DNA of 64,000 nucleotides, from NCBI RefSeq assembly GCF_016735695.1, contig NZ_JAERQD010000013.1, forward strand, positions 1-64,000. Reading direction: 5' to 3'. This document shows positions 19,076 through 27,097 of this stretch, one piece after another (position 1 is the stretch's first letter; each line of letters starts with the position of its first letter). This DNA comes from Microvirga zambiensis WSM3693 (lineage in GTDB: Bacteria; Pseudomonadota; Alphaproteobacteria; Rhizobiales; Beijerinckiaceae). The notes beneath the pieces are model-generated. The model was not told the origin of the DNA, searched no databases, and saw only the letters and a list, made by a program, of their open reading frames with translations. The position numbers and the translations under genes were made by a program.

Positions 19076-20278
19076 ATGAACGCCTCCGTCTCGATTCCGT
19101 CCGTTCTCAACCTGCGCCCCGAGGCGGAGCAGGCGCCGACGAGCGGCATCGTCGACGTGTTCAGCTATGGCCGGCTGAAGCCCGGCATCATTCCGCTCTG
19201 GGTGGGCGAGGGCGACCTGCCGACCCCGTCCTTCATCTGCGAGGCGGCGGCCCAGTCGCTCGCGAAGGGCGAGACCTTCTATACCTATCAGCGCGGCATC
19301 CCGGAGCTGCGCCAGGCCATCGCCGGGTACCATGAGCGGGTCTACCGCAAGCCGTTCGACCCCGAGCGCTTCTTCGTCACCTCCGGCGGCATGCCCGCGA
19401 TGCAGATCGCCTTCCGCATGCTGGCAGGCAACGGCGACGAGGTGCTGATTCCGACCCCCGCCTGGCCGAACTTCGCCGGTGCGATCTCCATTGCCGGCGC
19501 GCGTCCCGTCGCGGTGCCGATGGCCATCGACGCAAAAGGCTGGCATCTCGATTTCGAGCGCCTGGAAAAGGCGATCACGCCGCGCACCCGCGTGCTCGTC
19601 ATCAACTCGCCCTCCAACCCCACCGGCTGGGTGGCGAGCCATGACGATCTTCGCGCCGCGCTCGATCTCGCCCGGCGTCATGGGCTCTGGATCGTGGCGG
19701 ACGAGATCTACAGCCGTTTCGTCCACGAGCCCGCTCTCACCGTCGACGGGCGCACGCCGTCCTTCCGCGATGTGATGGAGCCCGAGGACAAGATCATCTT
19801 CGTCCAGACCTTCTCCAAGAACTGGGCCATGACCGGCTGGCGTCTCGGCTGGCTCGAGGCTTCGCCCGCCCTGGGCCAGATCATCGAGAACCTGGTGCAG
19901 TACCAGACCTCCGGAACGCCGGTCTTCGTGCAGCGCGCGGGCGTCGCCGCCATCGAGCAGGGCGAGGATTTCCTCGCCGACCAGATCGCGAAGGCGCGCC
20001 ACGGCCGGGAGGTGGTCGGACGGCTTGCGGAGACCGGCCTCGTGGAACTGCCGCCGCCGAACGGCGCCTTCTATGCCTTCCTGAAGATCAAGGGCGCCAC
20101 AAGCGCGAAGGACATCGCCTTCCGCCTCATCGACGAGGCCAATGTCGGCCTCGCGCCGGGCTCGGCCTTCGGCGAGGCCGGCGAGGGCTACCTGCGCCTG
20201 TGCTACCTGCGCAAGCCGGAGGATGTGGAGGAAGCGGTCCGCCGCATCGCCGAGGCCCTGCCGCGGCTCGTGGCTTGA
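19076..20278 (+). CDS. Pyridoxal-phosphate-dependent aminotransferase (class I/II, aspartate-aminotransferase-like)
   Basis: Protein of 400 residues. The PLP-binding lysine is in TFSKNWAMTGWRLGW, with the preceding VLVINSPSNPTGW and IVADEIYSRF motifs that place the Asn and Asp/Tyr contacts to PLP. The C-terminal RLCYLRKPEDVEEAVRRI carries the Arg that binds the substrate carboxylate. Start chosen at the ATG at 19076 because the upstream 17 codons look non-coding. The amino donor and acceptor are not clear from sequence; neighbours give no pathway hint. Confidence 0.93.
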   Translation: MNASVSIPSVLNLRPEAEQAPTSGIVDVFSYGRLKPGIIPLWVGEGDLPTPSFICEAAAQSLAKGETFYTYQRGIPELRQAIAGYHERVYRKPFDPERFFVTSGGMPAMQIAFRMLAGNGDEVLIPTPAWPNFAGAISIAGARPVAVPMAIDAKGWHLDFERLEKAITPRTRVLVINSPSNPTGWVASHDDLRAALDLARRHGLWIVADEIYSRFVHEPALTVDGRTPSFRDVMEPEDKIIFVQTFSKNWAMTGWRLGWLEASPALGQIIENLVQYQTSGTPVFVQRAGVAAIEQGEDFLADQIAKARHGREVVGRLAETGLVELPPPNGAFYAFLKIKGATSAKDIAFRLIDEANVGLAPGSAFGEAGEGYLRLCYLRKPEDVEEAVRRIAEALPRLVA

Positions 20279-20291
20279 GCCGGCGAGCCGC

Positions 20292-20756
20292 TTACGGAGG
20301 CGGGATCACACCCTTCTTGAGAATGAAGCAGCCGTAGAAGCGGCGCTCGCCCGTGACGACCACCGCATAGGCCCGCTTGGCGCGCTCGTAGAAGGCGAAG
20401 CGTTCCACCGAGCCCATGGGCCAGGCATCGCGCCCGGCGTCGCGCCGGGCGACAGCATCGATCTCGGCTTGAGCCTCCCGCTGGATCGGCGGAAGCTCGT
20501 CCGGATTGCCGACGACCTCCATGCGCTCCGCCGGATGCTCGACGAAGCTGTCGAGCGGCATGACCGAGAGGATCGCGCGCACCGCCTGAGGCGAGGTGAG
20601 GTTGTCCATCCGGATCAGCCGGCCATGGGCGGTCTGGCGCGCGATCGCATCGGCGGGGAAATTCGCGTCGCAGACGACGATGTCGTCGCCATGCCCCATC
20701 GCCCGCAGCACAAACAGTACATCGGCATTGAGCGCCGGATCGATTCCGTGCAGCAC
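20292..20756 (-). CDS. RbsD/FucU family sugar mutarotase
   Basis: Protein of 154 residues from a GTG at 20754-20756. This start is chosen because a strong GGGAGGGAAC ribosome site lies just upstream and the protein then begins with the family's conserved LHGIDPALNADVL; a longer reading from 20819 adds 21 unlikely residues. MGHGDDIVVCDANFPA has the catalytic His and Asp region of RbsD/FucU. The enzymes interconvert anomers of fucose or ribose. The FucU-like C-terminus (FYERAKRAYAVVVTGERRFYGCFILKKG) favours L-fucose or a similar sugar. It is convergent with the aminotransferase gene, 13 bases apart. Confidence 0.9.
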   Translation of the reverse strand: MLHGIDPALNADVLFVLRAMGHGDDIVVCDANFPADAIARQTAHGRLIRMDNLTSPQAVRAILSVMPLDSFVEHPAERMEVVGNPDELPPIQREAQAEIDAVARRDAGRDAWPMGSVERFAFYERAKRAYAVVVTGERRFYGCFILKKGVIPPP

Positions 20757-20841
20757 CGTTCCCTCCCCCTCTCTCGATTTGATGCGGGCGATCTCAGCAG
20801 GCTTTCGGGTCCTGTGCAATGCTCCGGAAGAGCTTGTGGCG

Positions 20842-21972
20842 ATGGCAGTCGCTCACCGCATGCCCAATGCGCAGGATCGGCATTTGACGGAAACGGAAAG
20901 GACGTCCATTGAGCAAAGCCAGATGCGCCTCGTCCTTGCCCACATCGCCCAGATCCTGATCGCCGCACTCGGAGGCCTCGCCTTCGACATGCTCGGCGTC
21001 CCGGCGGCGTGGCTCTCCGGCGCCGCTGTCGCGACCATCCTGTGGGGGTTGACGGGCTGGGCCGTGGCCCTGCCTCGCGCCCTCGTCGATGCCGCCATGC
21101 TGATTTCCGGCGCCGCCATGGGTGCCGCCGTGACGCCGGCCGCCATATCGGCCATCGGCCGCTATCCCGGCAGCCTGATCGTCCTGGTGATCGCGGTCGT
21201 CGCAATCTCCTACACATCCTCGCTCTGGCTCGTCCGCATCTCCGGCTGGCGCAGACTCGACGCGCTTCTCGCCTCCGCGCCCGGTGCTCTCTCGACCGTG
21301 CTTGCGGTTGCGATCGACCGGAAGGCGGATGTGGCCTCCATCGCCATCGCACAGAACCTCCGGCTCTTCGTCCTCATCGCGCTCCTGCCGAGCATCGTGG
21401 TCCTCATCGGCGGCGGAGGCCACACGAATGCGCTGGTGGGAACCGGGCTTCCGATCCAAAGCCCCGCCGGCATGGCGATCATTCTCCTCGGTGGCTTGGC
21501 TCTGGGTGCCGGTTTCAAGCTGGTGAAAGTGGCGGCCCCCGTGCTTCTGGGCGCGACCATCGTCAGCTCGGTCAGCCACGGCACGGGCTTCGTGACCGGG
21601 GTCGTACCCCCCGTCATCGCCACCGGTGGCCTCATCCTGATCGGGCTCTTCATCGCCGAGCGGTTTCGGCATATTCAGCGCTCTACCCTTCAGAGTTCCA
21701 TCATTGCGGCTTTGGGCTCATTCGCCGTCGGCATGGGCGTCGCGACGCTTTTTGCCGGCCTCGCCGCCTGGCTGGCCGGCGTGAGCTTCGCCAACAGCCT
21801 CGTCGCTTTCGCGCCTGGCGGCCTCGAGGCGATGACGGTGCTGGCGCTCGTTCTCGGGCTCGACCCGCTATACGTTGGCGTCCACCACCTCGTGCGCTTC
21901 CTGGGCATCGGCCTGGTTCTGCCGCTCTTCATCGGCTGGCTGCAGCGGAGCAGGCCCGAGGCTGCGGAATAG
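20842..21972 (+). CDS. AbrB-type integral membrane protein (putative ammonia-monooxygenase-like family)
   Basis: Protein of 376 residues with about ten membrane helices in two similar halves (for example AALGGLAFDMLGVPAAWLSGA, and ASLFAG-like segments in the second half). The family is usually named AbrB family transcriptional regulator, but nothing in the sequence is a DNA-binding AbrB fold. Function is unknown; some members affect aid/stress genes. The start is uncertain: ATG codons at 20842, 20860 and 20923 are all in frame, and none has a strong ribosome site. The 5' end lies 85 bases from the divergent RbsD/FucU gene. Confidence 0.82.
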   Translation: MAVAHRMPNAQDRHLTETERTSIEQSQMRLVLAHIAQILIAALGGLAFDMLGVPAAWLSGAAVATILWGLTGWAVALPRALVDAAMLISGAAMGAAVTPAAISAIGRYPGSLIVLVIAVVAISYTSSLWLVRISGWRRLDALLASAPGALSTVLAVAIDRKADVASIAIAQNLRLFVLIALLPSIVVLIGGGGHTNALVGTGLPIQSPAGMAIILLGGLALGAGFKLVKVAAPVLLGATIVSSVSHGTGFVTGVVPPVIATGGLILIGLFIAERFRHIQRSTLQSSIIAALGSFAVGMGVATLFAGLAAWLAGVSFANSLVAFAPGGLEAMTVLALVLGLDPLYVGVHHLVRFLGIGLVLPLFIGWLQRSRPEAAE

Positions 21973-21975
21973 CGT

Positions 21976-23532
21976 CTAGAGAAATTTTCGGCGAAGCAGT
22001 TCCGGGATCGATGCCAGCACTTTCGTGCTCAGCCCTCTCTTCACTTCGCCTGCCTGCGTTTCCAGCCAGGGCAAGAAACGCGCAGGGCGCTTCGGTGCAG
22101 GTTGTCTTGGAGGCCATTGAGCGGGATTGATGGGGATTCCTGTCAGGAGCTGAGGCGCGCAGCGTTCGATGAGCATCTTGAAGACCGTCGAATTCCTGCG
22201 GTCCACCTCCGGGACACCAAGGAGTGCCTCAAAGATCGATCGGCTGTTGAACGGGATGAAGCAATCGGCATAGAAATCACGTTCCAAAAGGATCGTTCCG
22301 TGCCACGCGCTCATCCTGTGTTCCCAGTAGAACTGATCCCTCGAGTCAAGAATGCCGCGCGCTGCATTGAAGTCTGTGTCGCGGATGAAGTCTGCAAAGC
22401 ATTCCGGTATTAAATTCTTGTTCTCCGAACCACGCATTCCGTCGATTTTCTGCGCCGACCAGTTTGTTGCCGTGAGGGCAAGATCAGTCATGGATTCAGG
22501 AGTTTCGGGCAGCTTTTCCGCATAGACCCGATCCTTGTAGAAAAATCTTCCAATCTCCAAAAGATTTGCCGTTACGGTCAGGACATCCCTATCCGCAAAG
22601 TGTCTTTGCATCGGGGCAATCACTTTGTGATGATGATTGGAATATGTCGTACGGCTGAGAATGTTCTTAAGCTCTTCCGGGACAGAGGTCTGCATGTGAA
22701 CGAGGGTATGCGTAATTCCGGCGATACGGGCTAATTCGCGAGCGACGTCGCAATCGATCGTCGTCTTCTCTCCGCGGTCGTATGTATATCCGTCGAATGG
22801 GATGCCTGAATGGAGGGCAAGGCCAAGCATGGTCCGAGAGTCCATGCCTGCCGTGATGCTCAGGGAAACGCGTTTGCCCGCTGCAATTCTCTGGAGTGCG
22901 ATTGTCGAGCGCTCAAGAACGGCGTCGGCGGCCAGCTGCGGCGTCAGTTCCTGAATAGGACCTCTCGGCCAAAAGCGGATGACCTTGGCTTGCGCGAAGT
23001 CGTACAGCGTATTGGGCGTCAGCAGGCGTGTCCGAACATAAGGTGTATGATTGCCTGGAAACCCGTAGCGGGATGGAAGATGGATCATCTTCATTTCTCC
23101 GCCAAGGGTTTCCTCAACAAGGCGGGCATGGGAGGCGACAACTCCCCCTTCCGTCGCGTAGAAGACCGTGCGCATTCCTGTCGCGTCGGTGATGATGCGC
23201 GGCCTGTCTTTCCGGCCGTAAAAAATGACGTGTCTGCCGCAATATTGGTCGATGACGTCGAAGAACTGCCTCTCGCTCGCAAGAAGCGCGTCAAGCATGT
23301 GCTGAGCGGGGGATTGCGGAGCGGAGCTTCGACTCCCGAGCGCGTCATCGGCTTCGGTGCTGACGCAGGTTCCCAAGATCACGACAGCCAGTTCGCCCTT
23401 GGCGGCAAAATCGAAAGTATTGAGCCCATCAATGAAAAAATTGTCGAATATCGGCCCTGCTATGAAATCAGGCGAGGGCTGTTTGTTGCCTTGAGAAAGA
23501 ACAAAGCCCCGAGGATAAACTCGGTCTCTCAT
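21976..23532 (-). CDS. Asparagine-synthetase-like ATP-pyrophosphatase protein lacking the glutaminase Cys
   Basis: Protein of 518 residues from the ATG at 23530-23532 (a TTG one codon earlier is also possible). The C-terminal half has a PP-loop, SITAGMDSRTMLGLA, matching the SGGxDS adenylating motif of class B asparagine synthetases, and later NHHHKVIAP and IPFNSRSIFEALLGVP. The N-terminal half has glutaminase-like strands (DVIDQYCGRHVIFYG, DATGMRTVFY), but the protein does not start Met-Cys, so it cannot hydrolyse glutamine by the usual route. Base composition is visibly more AT-rich than the neighbours, and the 5' flank (23535-23633) is very AT-rich. An amide- or thioester-forming role in a surface-polymer or secondary product is possible; no partner gene adjoins. 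Confidence 0.85.
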   Translation of the reverse strand: MRDRVYPRGFVLSQGNKQPSPDFIAGPIFDNFFIDGLNTFDFAAKGELAVVILGTCVSTEADDALGSRSSAPQSPAQHMLDALLASERQFFDVIDQYCGRHVIFYGRKDRPRIITDATGMRTVFYATEGGVVASHARLVEETLGGEMKMIHLPSRYGFPGNHTPYVRTRLLTPNTLYDFAQAKVIRFWPRGPIQELTPQLAADAVLERSTIALQRIAAGKRVSLSITAGMDSRTMLGLALHSGIPFDGYTYDRGEKTTIDCDVARELARIAGITHTLVHMQTSVPEELKNILSRTTYSNHHHKVIAPMQRHFADRDVLTVTANLLEIGRFFYKDRVYAEKLPETPESMTDLALTATNWSAQKIDGMRGSENKNLIPECFADFIRDTDFNAARGILDSRDQFYWEHRMSAWHGTILLERDFYADCFIPFNSRSIFEALLGVPEVDRRNSTVFKMLIERCAPQLLTGIPINPAQWPPRQPAPKRPARFLPWLETQAGEVKRGLSTKVLASIPELLRRKFL

Positions 23533-23632
23533 CAAATAACGGGCCTCTCCGGAGGGTGGGTCTCGGCAGAGGAAGTATATAAAATATCGTATCGTTTTTA
23601 CAATATAAAGTTTCAGTTACGGCAATCGAAGG

Positions 23633-24520
23633 TCAGGACTTCTCATTGCGCAGCCGCTCGACGGCCTCCATGCGCGGTTTGGCTGTCTCCCACAGGCGCT
23701 TGGTGACCGCGGCGACGAGGGCTTCCGTCAGCAGCAGAAGTCCGGCGGAGGAATCCCAGTTGGAAGGGGCGACGATGTGGGCCGGCAGCACATGCCTGGC
23801 CACGCGGGCGATGGGGGAGAGCCAGGGATCGGTGAGCAGAACCACCGTCGCGCCCTGTTTCGCCGCCGTTTCGCACAAGGCCGTCACGTCCTCCTGGTAG
23901 CGGCGGATGTCGAAGGCGACGATCACGTCCTTCTTGCCGATCTCGATCATCCGGTCGCGCCACAGGGCTGGCTGGCCCTCGATGAAATCCACGTTGCTGC
24001 GCACGATGCGAAAATGGCTCTCCGCATAGCGCCCGAGCGCGCCGGTGAAGCGTCCGCCCGTGAAATGAATGTGCCGGCGCGGATCGGACAGCAGCGTCAC
24101 GACGGCCTCGAATTCCGCCGGAGCGATGTTCTCCACCGTCGCCCTCAGGTTTCCGATAACAGCCTCCGCGAAGGAGGTAAGCGCCGTCGCCCCATGGCCC
24201 TTGTCGGAGGGGCTCGCCTTGGCGAGAGGGGACAGAAGCTGCGCCTCCAACTCCTCGCGCAGGTGCTTCTGGAAATCCGGAAAACCGCCAAAACCCAACC
24301 GCGTGACGAAGCGCAGGACCGATGGGGCCGAGATGCCGGCGCGGGAGGCGAATTCCGCAACGGTATCGAGGCCTGCGAAGGGATAATGGCTCAGGAGCAG
24401 GTGCGCGGCGCGCTTCTCGCTCGGCGTGAAGGCATCCATCTCGAGCCGGATGCGCTCGGCGAGGCTCGGCGGGTCCGTCGGAGGAGGGCGGGGGTCGCGA
24501 CGCATACCGGATTGATTCAC
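23633..24520 (-). CDS. MurR/RpiR family transcriptional regulator
   Basis: Protein of 295 residues. The RpiR helix-turn-helix is at about 20-95 (LAERIRLEMDAFTPSEKRAAHLLL, then VAEFASRAGISAPSVLRFVTRLGFGGFPDFQ), and a SIS sugar-phosphate-binding domain covers about 120-270. Start: GTG at 24518-24520, preceded by AAGGAGGGG; an ATG five codons in lacks a ribosome site. It is divergent from the amino-alcohol catabolic operon across a 125-bp region and is the obvious candidate regulator. The SIS effector may be a phosphosugar or a pathway intermediate. Stop is about 100 bases from the asparagine-synthetase-like gene start. Confidence 0.92.
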   Translation of the reverse strand: MNQSGMRRDPRPPPTDPPSLAERIRLEMDAFTPSEKRAAHLLLSHYPFAGLDTVAEFASRAGISAPSVLRFVTRLGFGGFPDFQKHLREELEAQLLSPLAKASPSDKGHGATALTSFAEAVIGNLRATVENIAPAEFEAVVTLLSDPRRHIHFTGGRFTGALGRYAESHFRIVRSNVDFIEGQPALWRDRMIEIGKKDVIVAFDIRRYQEDVTALCETAAKQGATVVLLTDPWLSPIARVARHVLPAHIVAPSNWDSSAGLLLLTEALVAAVTKRLWETAKPRMEAVERLRNEKS

Positions 24521-24558
24521 AGCCCCTCCTTGACGGTTTTGAAAAGCTGTATCAGAAA

Positions 24559-24573
24559 TTTCAGAACATGAAA
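24559..24573. promoter_or_regulatory. Inverted repeat in the RpiR/catabolic operon divergent promoter (candidate operator)
   Basis: TTTCA at 24559-24563 and TGAAA at 24569-24573 form a perfect inverted repeat with a 5-bp spacer, inside the AT-rich 125-bp region shared by the divergent RpiR regulator and the catabolic operon. GTATCA also occurs twice (24550 and 24588 areas) as a direct repeat. Proposed RpiR site by position and symmetry only. Confidence 0.4.
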
Positions 24574-24645
24574 AAACTATAAGAAACGTATCAAGCGTTC
24601 AATCGGGGATTGGCCTGCCTTAGGGGCAGGATCACGGAGAACCGC

Positions 24646-25434
24646 ATGACGCAGGCGAGTCGCATGACAGCCGGGACGCTCTCTGCCGCTGCGGCAGAGC
24701 AGCCGGTCGCCGTCATCGACAATCCGCATGGATGCTCGCCCATCCTGCTGATCTGCGAACACGCTTCCAATCACCTTCCCGCCCGCTACGGCACATTGGG
24801 TCTCGGCCCTGCGGAACGCGAAAGCCACATCGCCTGGGATCCCGGCGCGCTCGGTGTCGCACAGGAGCTCTCGCGGCTCATCGATGCGCCGCTGATCCAC
24901 GCGACCGTCTCGCGCCTCGTGCTCGATCTCAACCGCGAGCCCTCGGCGCCGGACTCGATCTGGACGCTCAGCGAGCGCACGACGATCCCCGGCAATCTCG
25001 ATCTCGACGAGACCGAGCGGGCGACCCGCGTGCGCGAGGTGTACGAGGCCTTCCACGGCGCGGTCGATGCCTTCGCCGATGCGCGTCTGGCCGCCGGGCA
25101 GCTCGGCGCCGTCGTGTCCATCCATTCCTTCACGCCCGTTTATCGCGATGTGCAGCGCCCCTGGCAGATCGGCCTGATCTTCGACCGCGACGAGCGCTAT
25201 GCCCGCAGCGTCGCGGCCGGATTGAAGCAGGATCCGGCGCTCGTCGTCGGCATGAACGAACCCTATTCACCGGCGGACCGGGTGTTCCACACCCTCGAGC
25301 GCCACGCCGTACGGCGCGGCCTGCCTCCGCTGATGATCGAAATCCGCAACGACCTGATCCGCACACAAGACGGACAGGCGTCGTGGGCTCAACGTCTGGC
25401 GCCGCTTTTGAGGGAGGGGGCACGGACGCTCTGA
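24646..25434 (+). CDS. N-formylglutamate amidohydrolase-like enzyme
   Basis: Protein of 262 residues from the ATG at 24646 (CGGAGA just upstream; a TTG 12 codons earlier lacks this). Family motifs include LLICEHASNHLP, RESHIAWDPGA, LVLDLNREPSAPDSIW and the C-terminal LMIEIRNDLIRTQDG; the His and Glu residues in the first and the SIHSFTPVY segment are expected Zn ligands. Known members hydrolyse the amide of N-formyl-L-glutamate. No histidine-degradation (hut) genes are nearby. Its place at the head of an operon with a glutamine-synthetase-like ligase suggests it could cleave a gamma-glutamyl amide instead. That is inference. Confidence 0.9.
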   Translation: MTQASRMTAGTLSAAAAEQPVAVIDNPHGCSPILLICEHASNHLPARYGTLGLGPAERESHIAWDPGALGVAQELSRLIDAPLIHATVSRLVLDLNREPSAPDSIWTLSERTTIPGNLDLDETERATRVREVYEAFHGAVDAFADARLAAGQLGAVVSIHSFTPVYRDVQRPWQIGLIFDRDERYARSVAAGLKQDPALVVGMNEPYSPADRVFHTLERHAVRRGLPPLMIEIRNDLIRTQDGQASWAQRLAPLLREGARTL

Positions 25435-25497
25435 TGAAGTGCATGGCGCATGACGTGCCATGACCTGAAACGCAGAACTTCTTGGAGGATCAACTCG

Positions 25498-27033
25498 ATG
25501 TCAGTCGGACAAGGAAGCACAGGGGTTCATGCCCCGCCGGCCGGGGCGCAGGGCACCGCCGGAATCACCTACACCACGGTGGACGAGAGCTATTTCGAAG
25601 CACGGCGCCTGAAGCGCCACGCCCGCGTCTGGTCGCTCTGGGCGCTCGGCGTCGGCGCGGTGATCTCGGGCCATTACTCGGGCTGGAATCTCGGCCTCAG
25701 CAACGGCTTCGGGGCGATGTTCTTCGCCACCATCATCATCGCCATCATGTATCTCGGCCTGACCTTCTCGATCGCCGAGATGTCGCCGGCGCTGCCGCAT
25801 ACGGGCGGCGCCTATTCCTTCGCCCGCACCTCGATGGGCCCCTGGGCGGGCTACATCACGGGCATCGCGGAAAACATCGAGTTCGTGCTGACTCCGGCCG
25901 TGATCGTGTTCTTCATCGGCTCGTATCTCTCGGCGATCTTCGAGACGGCACCGGCCTTCCAGCCCGTCTACTGGATCCTGTGCTATGCGCTCTTCGTCGG
26001 CCTCAACATCATCGGCGTCGAATTGTCGTTCAAGGTCACGGTGGGCGTCACGGTGGCGGCGCTTGCGGTGCTCGCGTTCTTCTACGTCTCGGTTCTGCTC
26101 TCCGGGCAGTTCGATTTCTCGCGCTGGGCCCTGAACATCGGCCCCGACGGAGCCGAGCTGCCGAACGGCAATGGAACCTTCCTGCCCTTAGGATTCGGCA
26201 GCATCCTGGCTTCGCTGCCCTTCGCGGTGTGGCTCTTCCTCGCCATCGAGCAGCTGCCGCTCGCGGCCGAGGAATCGCACGATCCGCAGACCGACATGCC
26301 CAAGGGCATCATCGCCGGCATCCTGACTCTCATCGCCTCCGCGTTCCTCGTGCTCTTCCTGAACACGGGCATCGCGCCGGGCGCCGCCGGCCTCGGAAAA
26401 TCCGGCGAGCCGTTGCTCGACGGTTTCCGCACCCTGTTCGGCACGGATATCGCGAAGATCCTGGCGGCCATCGCGGTAATCGGCCTGATCGCCTCGTTCC
26501 ACACCATCATCTTCGCCTTCGGCCGGCAGATCTACTCGCTCTCGCGGGCAGGCTACTTCCCGAGCGTCCTGTCGGTGACGCACGGCGAGCGCAAGACGCC
26601 GCACGTGGCGCTGATCGCGGGCGCTCTGCTCGGTCTTCTGGTGATGCTGATCATCTGGTTCTCGGTGGGGGCCGAGTCGGGTGCGAGCATCATCGGCGGC
26701 ACGCTGCTCAACATGGCGGTGGCGGGCGCGATGCTGGCCTATTTCATGCAGGGCATGTCCTATATCGTGCTCAAAAGGAAGTTCCCCGACCTCCATCGCC
26801 CCTATAACAGCCCGTTCGGCATGGCCGGCGCAGTGGTTTGCATGGCGATCGCGGCGGTGACGCTCTACTTCCAGCTCACGGACTCGGTGTTCCGTGGGGC
26901 GGTGATCGGCGTTGCCATCTATTATGCGGTGATGATGGCTTATTTCCTGCTCATCGGGCGCCATAAGCTCATCCTCTCGCCGGAGGAGGAGTTCGCGCTC
27001 ACCAAGGGCGAGAGCGAGTACAAGACGCATTGA
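25498..27033 (+). CDS. eat: Ethanolamine permease (APC superfamily)
   Basis: Protein of 511 residues with about 12 membrane helices (LWALGVGAVISGHYSGWNLGLSNGFGAMFFAT near residue 40, GGAYSFARTSMGPWAGYITGIAENIEFVLTPAV near 105). It belongs to the amino acid-polyamine-organocation superfamily, and the G-H-Y-S-G-W segment is typical of ethanolamine permeases. The ATG at 25498 follows TTGGAGGATC; the 16 codons upstream are not needed. It is the probable importer for the substrate of the following ligase and dehydrogenases. Other amino alcohols or small amines are possible substrates. Confidence 0.88.
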   Translation: MSVGQGSTGVHAPPAGAQGTAGITYTTVDESYFEARRLKRHARVWSLWALGVGAVISGHYSGWNLGLSNGFGAMFFATIIIAIMYLGLTFSIAEMSPALPHTGGAYSFARTSMGPWAGYITGIAENIEFVLTPAVIVFFIGSYLSAIFETAPAFQPVYWILCYALFVGLNIIGVELSFKVTVGVTVAALAVLAFFYVSVLLSGQFDFSRWALNIGPDGAELPNGNGTFLPLGFGSILASLPFAVWLFLAIEQLPLAAEESHDPQTDMPKGIIAGILTLIASAFLVLFLNTGIAPGAAGLGKSGEPLLDGFRTLFGTDIAKILAAIAVIGLIASFHTIIFAFGRQIYSLSRAGYFPSVLSVTHGERKTPHVALIAGALLGLLVMLIIWFSVGAESGASIIGGTLLNMAVAGAMLAYFMQGMSYIVLKRKFPDLHRPYNSPFGMAGAVVCMAIAAVTLYFQLTDSVFRGAVIGVAIYYAVMMAYFLLIGRHKLILSPEEEFALTKGESEYKTH

Positions 27034-27043
27034 CGATCGAAAA

Positions 27044-27068
27044 GGGAGCGCGCACCTCGCGCGCTCCC
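27044..27068 (+). terminator. Strong hairpin between permease and ligase genes
   Basis: GGGAGCGCGC at 27044-27053 pairs perfectly with GCGCGCTCCC at 27059-27068 around a 5-base loop, directly after the permease stop. No T-run follows, so it is more likely a partial terminator or an RNA-stabilising hairpin inside the operon than a full terminator. Confidence 0.5.
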
Positions 27069-27097
27069 TCCCTGTCCCCGGTCAAGGTTTTTCTTCA

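Noticed and set aside
20842..21972. Calling the membrane protein an AbrB transcription factor
   Set aside because: The database family name is misleading; the protein is multi-helix membrane with no DNA-binding fold.
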